Shown: positions 32,182 through 45,039, counted from the stretch's first letter. The stretch: 64,000 nt of DNA from Narthecium ossifragum (GCA_963920575.1 OY986966.1:15991888-16055887), one strand, 5' to 3'. Program-made: numbers and translations. Notes: generated from the sequence alone by a model not told the origin.

Positions 32182-33851
32182 TGATGAGTGCATGAAAGTG
32201 CACTCTAAATAGCCTTATAACCATTTCAATTGCTAGATTATTATCTTTAATCAACATCTTTATTACTATTTTTATATCTATATGTGCTTCACATGGTTGT
32301 TTGGAAAATGCAGGAAAAAGGAGAAAAGAAGCTGAAAAGAGTGCATGGATCAACTTTAAAGATTTATCTGTACCTGCTCATGAAGAACCAGAGGATGTGC
32401 CATACATGGTTGGAAAGCTCTTGAAGTCTAGATTCTGGAGAATTTTACGGTTCGTGATTCCGAGTTTCCTAGAGGAAGTTACGGCAATTTCAGTACCGAT
32501 GCGCAGTCTGAATGGCAGAAAGGAAAATAAGCTGGATGTCCGAGCGAAGGTCCGATCGATCGGACCACGCAAAAACGTGACAGAACATGTGTTTTTCAGC
32601 CACAACACATCCGATCGATCCCTCCATCGCTCTTATGGGGTCCGATCGATCCGACACCAATGGTCCGATCGATCGGGCTCGGAAAAAGTCAAAAACAGCG
32701 GATTTTTACTCAACCGATCGATCCAACACTCATAATTCGATCGATCGGACTTGGGAATTAAAGGGTGACAGAACGTATGCTTTTTAGAGGAACACAATTC
32801 GATCGATCGGACCATCGATCGAACTCGGGAAGAGCCAGAGATGAAGAATTTTTACGAAGTCGATCGATCCGACTCCTTTAGTCCGATCGATCGGGCTCGG
32901 GCGTAAATAGAAGTTGGAGATTTCAATGAGACCGATCGATCCAACATCCCGAGGAGGATCGATCGGACGTTTCCAGTGAATTAAATCAACGGTTTTGATT
33001 TAACCCGAGTTTAGGCCTATAAATAGGATACTTAGGGTTATCAAAAGGAGACTTTTGGAGGACTTTTTGGCAGCGTTTGGAGGCGAAGAGAAGGGTTCCA
33101 GGCTTGGTTTTCTTTTCTTATTTCTTCTTTATTTCTCCATTAGTTTTGTTGCCCTCATGGTGAACATGAGTGGCTAGTTTCTTTTCTAAGGTACCGATGT
33201 AGCCCTAACTGAATCGTTCTATGTTATTGGATCATGATTATTTAATCAGTTTATTTTTCTTGTTTCATTCATTATTATAACTGATATCTTAAATACTTTT
33301 ATCTGACCAATAGAAGTATTATAGATTGTTGTATGTGAGATTGGGCGAGGGTTCATTCCCTAATCTTGCAGGATCTATGAATGAATGAGTTTATGTCGAG
33401 GCCGGGTTCAAGCTAAGAGTATTCTTGGTTCATGATTGTTCTTCAGAGCTTAATGGATTCTTAATTAACACTTAGTTATGGGTTCATTAGCTAGGGTTAA
33501 TTGAGGGTACTTGGTGAAGACCGCGGCCGAACGGATCATCATACCGGAAGAACGAGCCTTTGGAATTAAACTGAAACTTGATTGATTCAATGCATAGAAT
33601 GAGGATGTTATGGTGAAATCGGAACCTTAGTATTCATCCATCATATTTTCATCATTTTCTTATTTCGTTATTAGATTATCTATCTTCGAGACTTCATATT
33701 TCTTATTTTCCCTTCCTTATTTTCTTTCTTTTCTGTTCTTTAGCGTTTCACTCTAATAATCTCTACAAATCTCTGTGGGTACGATACTCGTCTTGCTACT
33801 ATAACGAGTGCACTGATTCGTATACTTGCGAGATATAAAATTTATTCATCA
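32182..33851 (+). mobile_element. solo LTR nested between gag and protease (TSD TAGTA)
   Basis: A 1670-bp unit beginning TGATGAGTGCATGAAAGTGC and ending TTTATTCATCA, flanked by TAGTA at 32177-32181 and 33852-33856. No PBS or coding domain is present, so it is a solo LTR of an undetermined gypsy family. A related truncated copy is at 53564-55270. It carries about a dozen GATCGATC palindromes between 32550 and 32970. Confidence 0.88.
32550..32970. repeat. cluster of GATCGATC palindromes inside the solo LTR
   Basis: About twelve copies of CCGATCGATCGGAC-like words with small variations (GATCGATCC, GATCGATCGGG, GATCGATCCAAC), spaced 20-60 bp apart within about 420 bp. The intervening sequence is not repeated, so this is not a simple tandem array. 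Confidence 0.9.
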
Positions 33852-33856
33852 TAGTA

Positions 33857-35118
33857 ACCCTAAGAAACGGTAAGCAAGTGGAAATACTTCCTGACACTAC
33901 CCAGAGCGATGGATCGCTCTCAGAACCGACCAGTCGGAACTATTCTGACCGATCGGACTCTGGTCCGACCGATCGGTCTCAGTCCCCTCAGCATGATGAC
34001 ACTCCCGATCAAATGGATGTGAATCCAGTTGATCAGAGGGAGCCTGACCCTGCTAGATATGTGCCCAAAGTACCTTTCCCTTATGCACTTATGGACCCTT
34101 CCTCTAGACCCAATAAGAAATCTTATGTAGAGGAAATCACGGAGATATTCAAGCGAGTGAACATCAATATACCACTTTTAGAGATCATTCGACAATTCCC
34201 TTCCTATGCAAAATTTCTGAAAGACCTCTGTACCCAAAAACGCAAATCCAAATCTCAGGCCTCTAAGAAAATATCTCTGACTGAACATATAAGTTCGATC
34301 CTGAAGTATGACACTCCACCAAAACTTAAGGATTCAGGTACCCCAACTGTTTCTTGTTACATAGGCGACTATCGTATTGATGGTGCCCTTCTTGATCTTG
34401 GTGCTAGTGTTAATTTACTACCATACTCCTTATATCAGAAATTTGGAATGAATAATTTGAAACCTACGACAGTAACCCTTCAGTTGGCTGATAGATCCAT
34501 CAAGACACCGCGATGTATCTTGGAGGATGTGCTGGTTAAGGTTGATAACTTCTTTTTTCGGTTGACTTCATTGTCTTAGACATGGAGCCTGTTGTTCTTT
34601 GCAAGAAATCCGTGCCTATTATCTTAGGTCGACCTTTCCTAGCTACCGCGAATGCTTGTATTAACTGTCGCACAGGTGTTATGGATATCTCGTTTGGTAA
34701 CATGAAAAAACGTGTGAATATATTTAAGGATGCATGTGTGCCTGAAAATAATGACTGCTTTGCTATTGATGTTATAAATGATTGGGTTTATAATTTTGAT
34801 TCATCCTTATTTGACATTAACTTGGATACTGGACAATTTAATCATGATAATGATGCTAAACTGCATGATGACAGATTGCCTACAAGTTGGGATGAGTATG
34901 ATTCGGAGGATGTTGATGTTGAATTAAAGAATGACATTCTGTCTGATATTTTGAATGCCTATGCTTCTGACTCTGATGATGATGTTAATCGGGACACTGC
35001 ACAATTGAAAGATGATATCAAGCCACACATCTTGCTCGATCAGTCACTCGATCAGCACACTGTAGAGACAAAAACTATTTCTTGGGTGGTTGAGCCCCTT
35101 CCACCATTATCTCTTACT
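33857..35118 (+). pseudogene. Athila gag-protease linker and aspartic protease, frameshifted
   Basis: It continues the gag reading (LRNGKQVEILPDTTQSD) after the solo LTR. A linker with SDRSDSGPTDRSQSP, encoded by GATCGG words, precedes VPFPYALMDPSSRPNKKSYV. The retropepsin signature is GALLDLGASVNLLPYSLYQK, with the catalytic Asp in D-L-G-A-S, and VPIILGRPFLATANACINCR is the flap/C-terminal block. A one-base loss near 34555 in a T run breaks the frame between NFFF and the following FIVLDM-like text, which resumes at 34582. The domain otherwise looks complete. Confidence 0.9.
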
Positions 35119-35660
35119 CCTGCACCTGACTTAGATCCTGAACAAGTTCGTGCTTATTATGTTAACACACACCTTTGCACAGATGTGTCAGTATATTCTA
35201 AACTTGAGCCACCACCTTCTCCTTTACCTATATTTGCACCATCGTCATTGCCTACACTCATTCTGAGATTGCAATCCCCTCCATGTTCACTTCCGGGTTT
35301 CATCATTATGAGAGACACATACCGTAGACCTGGTTGTAAGATGAAATATGATTATAGTTTGTCTTTTATAACGGGTGGGGTTACTAGTACACTTGTTGGG
35401 AGGAAAGAATTAATAGGTCTGCATAATCAAATACTTGATCTACTGTGGGGGCGGGTATGGTTTAATTTTGCTTTTTTCGATTCAAATAGTCATTATATAT
35501 ATCTAAATACTATTATATATGTATCCTTTATTTATCCAATATTTTGCTTAATGTTTAATTATAGAAAATAGCCGGATATGTATCCGATACGTATAAGCCC
35601 CGTATCAGTATATGACACGTGTCGGATACGGGTACGGGATGTAGTTAGAGGTATTAGTGC
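35119..35660 (+). other. unassigned segment replacing the pol region
   Basis: After PLPPLSLTPAP the open frame continues to 35571 with text not matching the parallel Athila copy (DLDPEQVRAYYVNTHLCTDV, FIIMRDTYRRPGCKMKYDY). It is followed by a phrase rich in GTATCCGATACG and GTGTCGGATACGGG. It may derive from another element. I do not recognise it. Confidence 0.5.
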
Positions 35661-36579
35661 TGTAAGGACATGTCCCTCTACTCCTTGGTCGACCGCCTAA
35701 GTCAAGCCCGTGGCTCGTTGTGGACCGTAAGGGCAATTTGGTAAATTGTGCATTGTCGGTTTGTTTCACACCGGTTTGTTTCACACCCGCGTGTGCACAC
35801 ACTGACCATATTAGTGTATGATTAGAACGATTAGGTGGACCCGGGATCGGAAGATCCAAGCTTGGGCTTGTGTTTTAGCCCAAGTTTGACCTTCTGAGCG
35901 AAAGAGATCGATCTTCCCTTACTAAGGAGATCGATCTTCTTCTGCTAGGAAGTTGAGGCGGTGGGTTTCTAAGTGGACGGCCGCCGTTGGGCGTCGCTCT
36001 CCGCTGTCAGAGGTGAGAAGAAAAATCTTCCCTCCTCTCCCTTATCCTCTTCCTCCCTCTTCCTCTCTTCCCGGCTCCTTCCTCCTTCCTCCTTCCTCCT
36101 TCCTCCTTCCTCTTCCTCCTTCCTTCTTCTTCTTTTTTCTTCTTTCTTCTTCTTTCCCGTGGCTCTGTTTCCCCTATTTTCGGCTGCCACCTTCTTCCCG
36201 TCTGTTCTCCCTCCTCCGGCCATCATTTTGAGTGCTTGAGGGCTCGTTGGATTCGTGACAGCGTGAGGAAGATCCGTGGCTTGGTTTGAAGCCGGTTTGG
36301 TGCTTGTTGTTGACACCAATTTTGACTAAGGAAAGAATTCGTAATATTTACGAAATTACCTGCCACATACATACGTGCCTTAGATATTTTACAAAGGCAT
36401 GACAACATTCAAAAACATACTTAAAATGCTCTATACATGCTTTCTCGACTTTGGAAATGACAAAGGGAATTTTGGGAGCTTTGACTAAATATACATGGTT
36501 AAACTCCCTAACACATCTGGATTCATCCTACATGGTTTTGACGGCATCCTATATAAACCAAAGGACGTTTTGATAATTT

Positions 36580-37145
36580 TCACCCCCATGGGGGTATTTT
36601 GGTCAAAATACAGACCTAAACTCCCAATAACACTCCAAATTAACCCTTTATGATTTTGACATCATTCTACATATATAGAGGGGTATTTTTGGTAATTATA
36701 GCATTCAGGGGTATTTTTGGAATTCTGATAAAGAACACATAAATTCAGATATTTCAGAATTCTTTCATCGATCCTTAGATGGTTTTGACAGTATCCCACA
36801 TAAACCTTCAAATCTAAGGTAATTTTCCAAAATCACACATGATAAGGGTACTTTGGTCATCTGCAACTCTCAGGAGATGATTATGGCCACACATCAGCCT
36901 TCGACATCCCGTCCACCTCGGGGGTATTTTCGTCCAAAATATATATCTTGACAACACATGAGCCACAACCAAAGGGGTATTTTGGACATTTAGCCCCCAG
37001 GGGTATTGTGGTAATCTTACCTCCACCCTTAGCCTTAAGGGGTATCTTGGTCAATTCACACCCTCAGGGATATAATTGTCTAAAATCTGACCATTCTGCC
37101 CTCCAAGGTATTTTCGGTACATATGACTAGTAAAAGGGTATATTT
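36580..37145 (+). repeat. dispersed array of GGGGTATTTTGGTCAAAA-like phrases
   Basis: About ten degenerate copies (GGGGGTATTTTGGTCAAAAT, GGGGTATTTTTGGTAATT, GGGGTATTTTCGTCCAAAA, GGGGTATTGTGGTAATC, GGGGTATCTTGGTCAATT and others) spaced roughly 30-90 bp apart in otherwise non-repetitive AT-rich sequence. Confidence 0.8.
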
Positions 37146-37519
37146 GTAAAATTCCTACAGATATCTCAGACCGGAGTAAATATTCACAAACGTCTTAAAT
37201 CCGGACAAATATCCAAATAATTGGGATTTAAATAGACATGAGAAAGGAGAAATGTTCAAATCACAACAAATTTGAAAATTTGAACATCACTTTCGAATTT
37301 CAAAAAACCTGCCATAGCTATTACATATCATATAAAAAATAAGATCAACCAAATATAGTTGGCTGCACACCCTATGCCATATATATAAAATCAGCCATGA
37401 CCAAATATGGCTGGATGCATGGCCATATGTCCTTATATGAAGGATCCACATTCTTCTAAGGCAAGAGAGATTCCTTTGATCAAGGATCATGATCTTATTC
37501 CATATAAGCACAAGCACTC

Positions 37520-38760
37520 CTCATGCGAGGGCACGAAGAGAAGAGAAGGAGAGATGGCAGGTTCTCTCGGGCGCTCGAGAGAACCCGGCGCATTCTCTCT
37601 GCCGCTCCAGACAGCACCCGGCGCACTTCCTCCGTCGCTCCAGCGCCGACTGCCGGCCCTTTCAGACGCTCAAGCAACAGAAGACCCGACGCATCCTCTC
37701 CGTCGCTCCAGCAGCCGGCGCATCCTTGTCAGACCCAACTCAAAGGCGTCCGTAGCCCACCTTGCTCAAGCCCGAGGACCTCCGTCGCCGTCCTTCACCG
37801 CCATGCACAACTCCAAGCTCGCGGCATCGAGACCCACGTACAGCGAGATCTTCTTCGACGATGCCCTCATCCCCAACCTCGGTTGGCAAATAAAGGAAGG
37901 AAGGAGCGGCTGGCAAAAAACAGAGAGGGAGGAGAGAAGGGAGATAGAAGAAGTCAGGAGAAGAGCAGCCCGTGACCCTTTTCCGTCGCTCCAGCACCCG
38001 GCGACTCTGTCGCCGGATCCGATCCCAAGGGGGGGGAGCATCCGTCACCCCTCACCGCCGTACACAGCCACGAAGCCCGCTGCACCAAACCCCACATCCG
38101 GCAAAACCCATATTCCGTCGGCATCACCCTCTCCGGCGCCTCACCATCAAACCCGCATCCAGCGACAACCAAGAAAGGAGGAGAAGGAGATCGACCAGCT
38201 ATCCTCTTGGGCGATCAAGTAGGAGGAGCACCCCGGGCGCATCCTCATCGTCGACGGCCGTCCGCAGCCTCCAGCACGCGGCATCAAGCACACACTCAGC
38301 GAGGTCTTGGACGGCGTTCCTCATCTCAAGCACGCGGCATCAACACCCACGTTCGTCGAGATCTCGTCCAGCGAGATCCGTCACCAGCCGTCCATCGCCA
38401 TTCACTCGCAGCTCCAAGGTCCGGCGAGTTCTTCTTCAGCAGCTCCCTCTCCTCCGCTCGCCGCACAGCCAGTATCTCCAGCAAGACATTCCAGCCGACT
38501 TCCTCGATGGCGACGGAGATCAAATCTAGGCGCTCCCCTCATCTCCAGCAGCTTCGAAGGGCGACGCATCCTCTACTTCCCCTGTTCCAGGCGGTGCCTC
38601 CCCTGTTCTAGCCTACGCATCCTTGGCCCCAGTTGGTGACGGAGATCGGATCTCCTTGGACGGCATTCCTCAAATACTCGGGCGACAACTTCCCCAACCC
38701 TAGCAGATTCGAAGCCCTGGCAACAAAGCTCGAACGACGTCCTGCATGGCGATGAACGTG
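37520..38760. other. GC-rich, low-complexity segment with overlapping open frames
   Basis: Rich in CCGTCGCTCCAG, CCGGCGCA and GACGCATCCTC phrases recurring at irregular intervals. It yields long open frames in all plus frames (37407-38222, 37972-38529, 38207-38611) and on the minus strand. The products are Pro/Ser/Arg-rich without recognisable domains, so I do not call genes here. Confidence 0.7.
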
Positions 38761-40814
38761 GTGGTCCAAGGCCTCACGTCATTTTCCTTTTTTTATTATT
38801 ATAATAGGAAAATATTTATTTTATCGGATCTAGAATCGGAGGTGTTCCCTACGGGGATGTAAATGATGGATTTGCCGATTTGGCGATCCAGGGGTGTGGT
38901 GCATGCAATTTCCTTACACGAAATTAAAAATGATTTGCTCAGAAATAAAATAGAAATCTTGTCCCAACGAGATCGACGTTTTATCCACGAACACTCGTAT
39001 AGCGGGGATTCAGCCGAGGTTTGCTTAGTCCGATAGGTTTCTTCTTACTTGGGTTTAATAGGGGTTTTCTCTTAATCTAGCCGGTGGATCTGGGTGTGTT
39101 GGTGTTGTTGTGTGTATCTTGGTTAGCTTAATTTCTGTTTTGAGTTTCATATGATTTGATTGAGTTTAGTATGATTTTAGCATGTTTAAACTCGGATTTT
39201 CCGGTTTCTCTGTTCTTGAAAAACAACCAGTTTACGGCGTGTTTTCATGTCTGTACATACATGATCTTGATTTATGATGAACATGAGAGTTAGAGATCTT
39301 TGGATCTACTTTCAGTTACAACAGGTTTCATAATTTTATGATTTTCTTATGAATTGTTATGAGTTTCCTACGGATGGGTTGCGTTGCAGCAATTAAAGGT
39401 AATTAGTGAAGTTAACGGTTTTGATTAGCATTTTTCCGGTAATCGAGCCGTCGGATGTTTCCAAGTTTTGGATATGTTGATCCCAGTATGTTTTTCTGTG
39501 TTTGTCTAACTTGGATCTCGAATTTGACGTTGTTTGAACGTCGGATCGATGAGGTCGCTTAGCCTCTAATTAGAGGATCTTGATGATTAAATAATATTAT
39601 TTATGTTCATCTGAGTTTTCGGGGTTGCTTCTGGTTGCAGGGGTTCACAGTTGACGGTCGCGGTACCGTCGTAATGTCGGGACCCGCTGTGGATTGGCTG
39701 GCAGCGGTCGGTGGTATCGCTGCAGCAATCGAGTTGGACTTGTTTGTTATTTTATCATATTGTTGCATGCTTACTTCTTACCTGCACATGATCATAGCAT
39801 GCATTTTGTTTGTGTATTACATGCATAAGGATAGGGCGTGGGCGATGGGTTGATCGCCGATCCGAGGCTTTCGGGTAGCTCATATCTAGCTCTAGGACCG
39901 TGGCGGTTAGCGTGGTTCAGGTTGGATGGTAGTATTCTGTCAATCTTGATGATAGGCTTAGATGATTTGAATACATGTTGATCGATGATTTAGAGGTCAT
40001 GTTAGTCTTGAGTCGGGTACTGAGGTGTAGCCGGTGTTCGGTTATAACAACTATTGGGGAGAGGGTGTGCCTACTCAGCAGTGTCATTTCCTACCAGCAG
40101 TGCCAGTTTCTTGCTTGTGGGTCAGCAGTGTTGGTTTCCTGCTTACTGAGCGTGACCCCTCGTGCGACCAGCTCAGCTGGAAGATCATGATTGTCGACCT
40201 CAAGGACACGTGGTGGGGTTATGGGACCCATGTGTACACCCAGACCTTACTTGGGGGTGACACTATTGTGTTCCCTCTTTTCTGTGTGTCGTAGTGTAGA
40301 ACCCTACTGAGCTTAGTGCTCACTCCTACCCGGGTTGTGTTTTGCAGGTGCAGGCGTTAGCTCTTCTTCGGTGGCCCCTACCGGGCAGGTGTTTTGTGGC
40401 GCGGCGGCGCCTGGCGGTGATCGTCATCTATACCCTTTTTGTTTAGATAGCCTCCTACAAGAGTGTGATGTATATGAATGTACCCTTTGAGGTTTTGAAA
40501 TCTTTTTATATTATATTTTTTGAGGTTGTTAATTATTGTTAATTTCAGGCACTTGTGAAATGTTTTGGGAAACCAATAAGCTAGAGGGAACCCTCGCCAA
40601 AATTATTCCGCATTTAGTTAGGTTCCGATTCGCGTCGCCCGGCTCGGTTGGGCCTTCGCGGGTCGGAGTGTGACAAGTGCTCCCTAGCTTAAATCATACA
40701 AAGGATTATAAGAGTGCTTATCGTCTAATTTCACCTGGTTAAGGTTAACATCAGTTAAAAGCTAGGTGAAAATGTTAGAAATACCATTGTGTAATAAGTT
40801 ATATAATAGGTTGG

Positions 40815-41330
40815 TGATCGTTCGCAAAACGATGTCGTTAAAGCGCTGCAAGCTTCAATCAAAATTCAATCCTTATTCAATCACTATTTTACAGGGTAGA
40901 CTAGGGTAGACTAGTGATGAAGTCCGAGTTGATCCACAGGTTATCATTGGCAACCAAAATCAATTCTTGAAACTCGAATCCTAAGCGGGATGATCAAAGT
41001 TGGGTGTGGAATTATTTAAAGATCACCTAAGAAAGCAAATAAAGTGGTAGGGGTTTAAACCAATGTAAGAATTACCTATGGATTACTCAATCCACCCTAC
41101 CTTCAACTTTAATCTTCTCTAGTTATCTTCTTATTCCCTTCTCTCAACATTATGGATCATCTATAAGCTCACATGAATCCCTAAAATAAAGTTAATGTTC
41201 ACAATGACATAACCTATCATTGCTTGGCATAGATTGTCTTCGGTCCTACGATTACCTTAAATTATACTACTCCTAATGACCTTGGCATAACCTATTTTTG
41301 CTTAGCATAGCTTATAAACTTCATGAAAAC
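40815..41330 (-). repeat. outermost Athila-type LTR, left portion (minus orientation)
   Basis: Starts TGATCGTTCGCAAAACG, the reverse complement of an Athila LTR 3' end, and runs through AACCTATTTTTGCTTAGCATAG to the insertion point at 41330. The same LTR resumes at 63663. GTTGG (40810-40814) would be its left TSD; the right one is beyond the window. Confidence 0.82.
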
Positions 41331-41714
41331 TGTGAGGACCCGTACCTCCAACCCGGTCCGACCGCATAGGTTGAGGGTCTGGTTCGGTCAGTTTGGCTCG
41401 GGTTGGCTTTGCTTCGCGATCTTTTGATCATTGCGGCTCCGGGGGTAATTTGGCAAATTACCCTTGGCGGAGTTGGTTTCACACACACTTAATACACACG
41501 CGGTCCATGTATGTTGTATGTGATTGATTAGACCCTTAGGTGCGCTCATGATCGGAAGATCGGAGTTTGATCATAGACGATCGAAATTGAATGGTTGTGA
41601 TTTGCTATGGCCAATCGATCGTCCACGGGCCAGACTTAGAGTATAAATAGCCTCTCTCTCATTTAGGGTTTCTTTTCTCATCTAATCCATGGAGAGGCTT
41701 TGGAGGAGGGCTTT
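41331..41714 (+). mobile_element. chromovirus-type LTR (TSD AAAAC), left portion
   Basis: Begins TGTGAGGACCCGTACCTCC right after AAAAC (41326-41330). It is interrupted by the 17.9 kb Athila element at 41715 and resumes at 59620. Its other end is GGCGTGACA at 63657, followed by AAAAC (63658-63662). Confidence 0.85.
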
Positions 41715-43148
41715 TGATCGCTTGCAAACGCGTCGTTAAATCAGATGCAAACTCAATCAAGAATAGAATTTATAAACTCCTATTCAAAATACTAAACTAT
41801 GGGGTAGAATAGTGATGAAATACGGGATCGAACCACAGGGAAAAACTTGATTACAAAGGAGAAACCAGAATTAACTCTCAAAACTCTAAACCTAAAGCGA
41901 AAAGGACTGATTTGGGTTTTAGAAACTTATTAATTAAAACTAATTAAGAAAACTATGTAAAAAATTGAAATATATTAATGAGAGAAAGACCTAGGGATTA
42001 TTCAATCCACTTTAGTTTCACTTCCTGTATTCTCTAGTTATTCTCTTGTTTTCTTATCTAGACATTATAGATTCACAGTTTCTTAAGCTTACATGAATCC
42101 CTAAAAGAAGGCGAGTGTTTTCCAAAGACATATTTTATTTTCGATTAGCATAGATTGTTTTTGGAGTAACCTTAGCATAACCTATCACCACTAAGAATAA
42201 AATATCTCATCGGTTATTCACAAGTCATATGAAAACTATCTTATAGATCTCTACCATCAATCACCGAAATCAAATAGGCCAAAATATACGTCAAGGAACT
42301 CTGTTCCCTCCACTTTTTTACCAATAAATCCATATCTATAAGATTATGTCAAGAAAAAGAATACAAGTATCAAACTAGAAAATATAAAGAAGCTACACTA
42401 AAGCTTCATGAGATCCCTAGATATAAAAATTAGCCACTCATCTTGGGGATGGAGGCCATAGGTTTGATGAAGAACTCCAAGGATCCACGTCGCATCTCCA
42501 CTATCTTCAGAAACCCTAATCTTCTATTTTCTCTCTATGGGGACCTCCCATTTTCGGCCAACAAACACCTTCTTATAGGTGTATTCCCGGAATTAGGGTT
42601 ATGGCTACTTGGATTTCTACTACAACTCGGATTCCTTGGATTAATTCATGGCTGTCTTACTCCAGTAGCAATTGGGTCCAATCAAGCCGGAATTTGGACA
42701 CTCTCTCAACATGAAAGATGTAGATTAGGAAGTCTTCTGTCCTATCCCGAAGATTTGACATTATTTTGACTTATTTGGAATATGTGACAAATATTCTCCT
42801 GAACGTCGACGGACCAGTTTCTCAGCATCTGAATATCTTCATAGTTTTCAAACATGGTATTAATCTATCAAGAATCTCGCAAAGTGTCCAACGTGAAAGT
42901 TGTTCGTCTTGATGTATTCTAGATGTCCTCTAAATTTCAGGAATTTAAGATTTATCTGGAGATTTTGACGAATTCTTTTCAAACTGACAGCAGAGCAGCG
43001 TAATTTCAGCATATTAGTCTATTTCTATATTTTCTAACTTGAATGTTCATTAAACCTAAAATCAATTAACAAACCATCAAATACAAACACTCTCGAGCTA
43101 ACAAATGTAAATTAAGGGGTTTAAGTATGAATATTTAGTGACTCATCA
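41715..43148 (-). repeat. 3' LTR of the 17.9 kb Athila element
   Basis: 1434 bp, from TGATCGCTTGCAAACGCG to GTGACTCATCA. Closest partner is 58180-59614 (near-identical length, shared phrases such as GGGGTAGAATAGTGATGAAA). In the element's own orientation it begins TGATGAGTCACTAAATATTC. Confidence 0.9.
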
Positions 43149-43160
43149 CACCCCCCAACT
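43149..43160 (-). other. polypurine tract of the 3' LTR
   Basis: AGTTGGGGGGTG on the minus strand, directly adjacent to the LTR. This is the expected second-strand primer site. Confidence 0.85.
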
Positions 43161-45039
43161 TACATTTTGCTAGTCCTCGAGCAAAGAAAAGATAAAAAAA
43201 AAGCTCTAAATCTAACTAGCCACTTTCGTAGGTCTCACGATTGTACTTAGCATGTCCAATAAGCCTTTAAACCCCTGGGTTACCCCAGTGGAGGAGTTAT
43301 AGTCTCATGAGGATTTTCAGGGATGACACCCACAAACATCTACACATTCCCTTGAATATATCATTAGAAATCAATCACAATACTCATCAACTCTAATGCA
43401 TGAAATAGAAATATTATCCATGAATAAATCTTTCAACTCATAATCACATAAAAATATAGTAAGTCAAAACATGTCATAACATATTTCCAACACTTCAACA
43501 TATTTAATCATGATTAAAAATAACTTTAACACTCATGTATGTGAATGGGTTCCACATGATTCAGAGTATCAATTATATATAAACACTTCAACTATTCAAG
43601 ATCACAATCCTATTCAAGCACATATTTTCCACTTATCACATAACAATCTCTGTTTTTATTCATTTTTCTTTTTCCTTTCTTCTTTTTTTTCTGTAGGAAT
43701 TTCAACTATTTTACACGAACAACACATCTTGTTAGACACCTTGCCCGATTACTAAGTATGAAACCCTTATTTTTTTTTAGGAATTTCAACTTTTTTACGC
43801 GAACACCACGCTGGTTAGGCACACTGCCCGGTTACTATGTTGAAAATCCACTTTTTTTTATATTCAGATAACTGTATGTGTTCATGTATTTTCTGTGACA
43901 TGATATAAAACTGTAAATCTATCATAGTATCATGTTTAGAATCTAATCTCAACTCTTTACCATGTGAAAGTGAACATGTGCTAGGATATATCAAGTTATG
44001 CTTAAATAATGATAAAAGTGTTAAAGTATAGAAATAGTGTCATGCATAGCAAAAATTTACTATCCCTTATATGACATACAAGTCTCAGAATAATTCATAA
44101 AATAAATTTCTAAAACATGCGTATTTGTCAAATCATATCATAATTTCATCTTTTTGACATATTTCAAGGGATGTATAATAATAAGAACTAAATTCCCAGA
44201 ATCTACCCCCAACTTGAATGTAATTGTCATGAATTACACTAAGTCATAAAAATAAAGCGAGGAAACATAGGTAGATGTCTCAAGCATTGTAATCACCACA
44301 CCGTCCACAAGACGAATACGTCGCCATTGAATAAATGCAAGTCTCTAGAAGAGATTAAAAGAATAAAACCATAAAAATCACCATAAAACATTACAGACAT
44401 ATATAAAGACTTAAGAATAACCCCCTGATCGAGCTATATAAGATTTGCATAATTCGGCCCTTAATGATTTCCAAAGGAATACCTGCAATAAAAATACCTT
44501 TCCACATGATCAAAATAGAATATAAAAAAAGATAGCAAAAGAAAAGTTGAAAGGTATAAAGGAACAGTTGGCAGAAGATCCTTTGTATTTATTGAGCATA
44601 AAACTTCGATAATCAGTTATCTACATGATTCAAAATATAAATCATAATCTAAAAAGAAAAATGAAAACACCCTACACTAGCATCACTTCAGCGAACCATC
44701 TCACCACGATAAAAGAAAACTTAGAAAAGCAATCATCTACTAAAATAGTCCTAAACAAACAAAAGCAGTAAAACTCCTCAATCATCATCCATCTCGTCCT
44801 CGCTGTCTTCGTCTTCAGAATTATAGTCACTAGGCATCGGGGTCGGGGGACGGTTAGGGTCATCCGATGTATATGGTGAATCAGGAGGCGTCAGAAGAGC
44901 AGGATTAATGAGAGAACGTGGGGGTACGACGAGCTTGGAACCGCCAGGACTCTCGAAGGATACCCAGGGATCATCAAGGTCAGGAGCAAGCTGAATATCA
45001 TAAACGATGCGGGCAAACAAATCCGCTGGAGGTAACGGC
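43161..45039 (-). other. Athila 3' region, copy 1
   Basis: AT-rich non-coding 3' region homologous to 46488-47875. Shared phrases include CCCAACTTGAATGTAATTGT, CTCTAGAAGAGATTAAAAGA and GGGTTACCCCAGTGGAGGAG, and repeated GAACACCACGCTGGTTAGGC units. It ends at the extra LTR. Confidence 0.8.

Larger units (their letters stand above)
28772..35571 (+). mobile_element. Athila-type gypsy retrotransposon, 5' part (LTR, gag, protease), 3' end lost
   Basis: The 5' LTR (28772-30156) is followed by a tRNA-Asp-type PBS (30162-30179), a leader, gag (30602-32176) and, after a nested solo LTR (32182-33851), a linker and aspartic protease (33857 to about 35118). From about 35120 the sequence departs from the Athila order seen in the minus-strand copy. 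The expected ELKPL...KYVFLG segment, RT, RNase H and integrase are absent. No plus-strand 3' LTR is seen, so this is a truncated element. Confidence 0.85.
35661..40675 (+). mobile_element. 5.0 kb chromovirus-type LTR unit (solo or composite), TSD AGTGC
   Basis: Begins TGTAAGGACATGTCCCTCT and ends GGTCGGAGTGTGACA, with AGTGC at 35656-35660 and 40676-40680. Its first 430 bp match the inverted fragment at 55270-55702. Its 3' part shares blocks (TTGATCGCCGATCCGAGG; AACCCTACTGAGCTT; CTCCTACCCGGG) with the LTRs at 51585 and 62780. No PBS or pol domain is seen. It is therefore a very long solo LTR, or one enlarged by inserted sequence between about 36310 and 38760. The Tekay/Del assignment is inference. 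Confidence 0.7.

Noticed and set aside
34582..35571. 330-codon frame as an independent gene
   Set aside because: Its first part is the continuation of the Athila protease after a one-base frameshift; the rest is unassigned repeat.
37407..38611. Long overlapping open frames (271, 185, 150 and 134 codons) in a GC-rich segment
   Set aside because: Open in several frames on both strands, Pro/Ser/Arg-rich, no recognisable domain, inside a TSD-bounded LTR unit.
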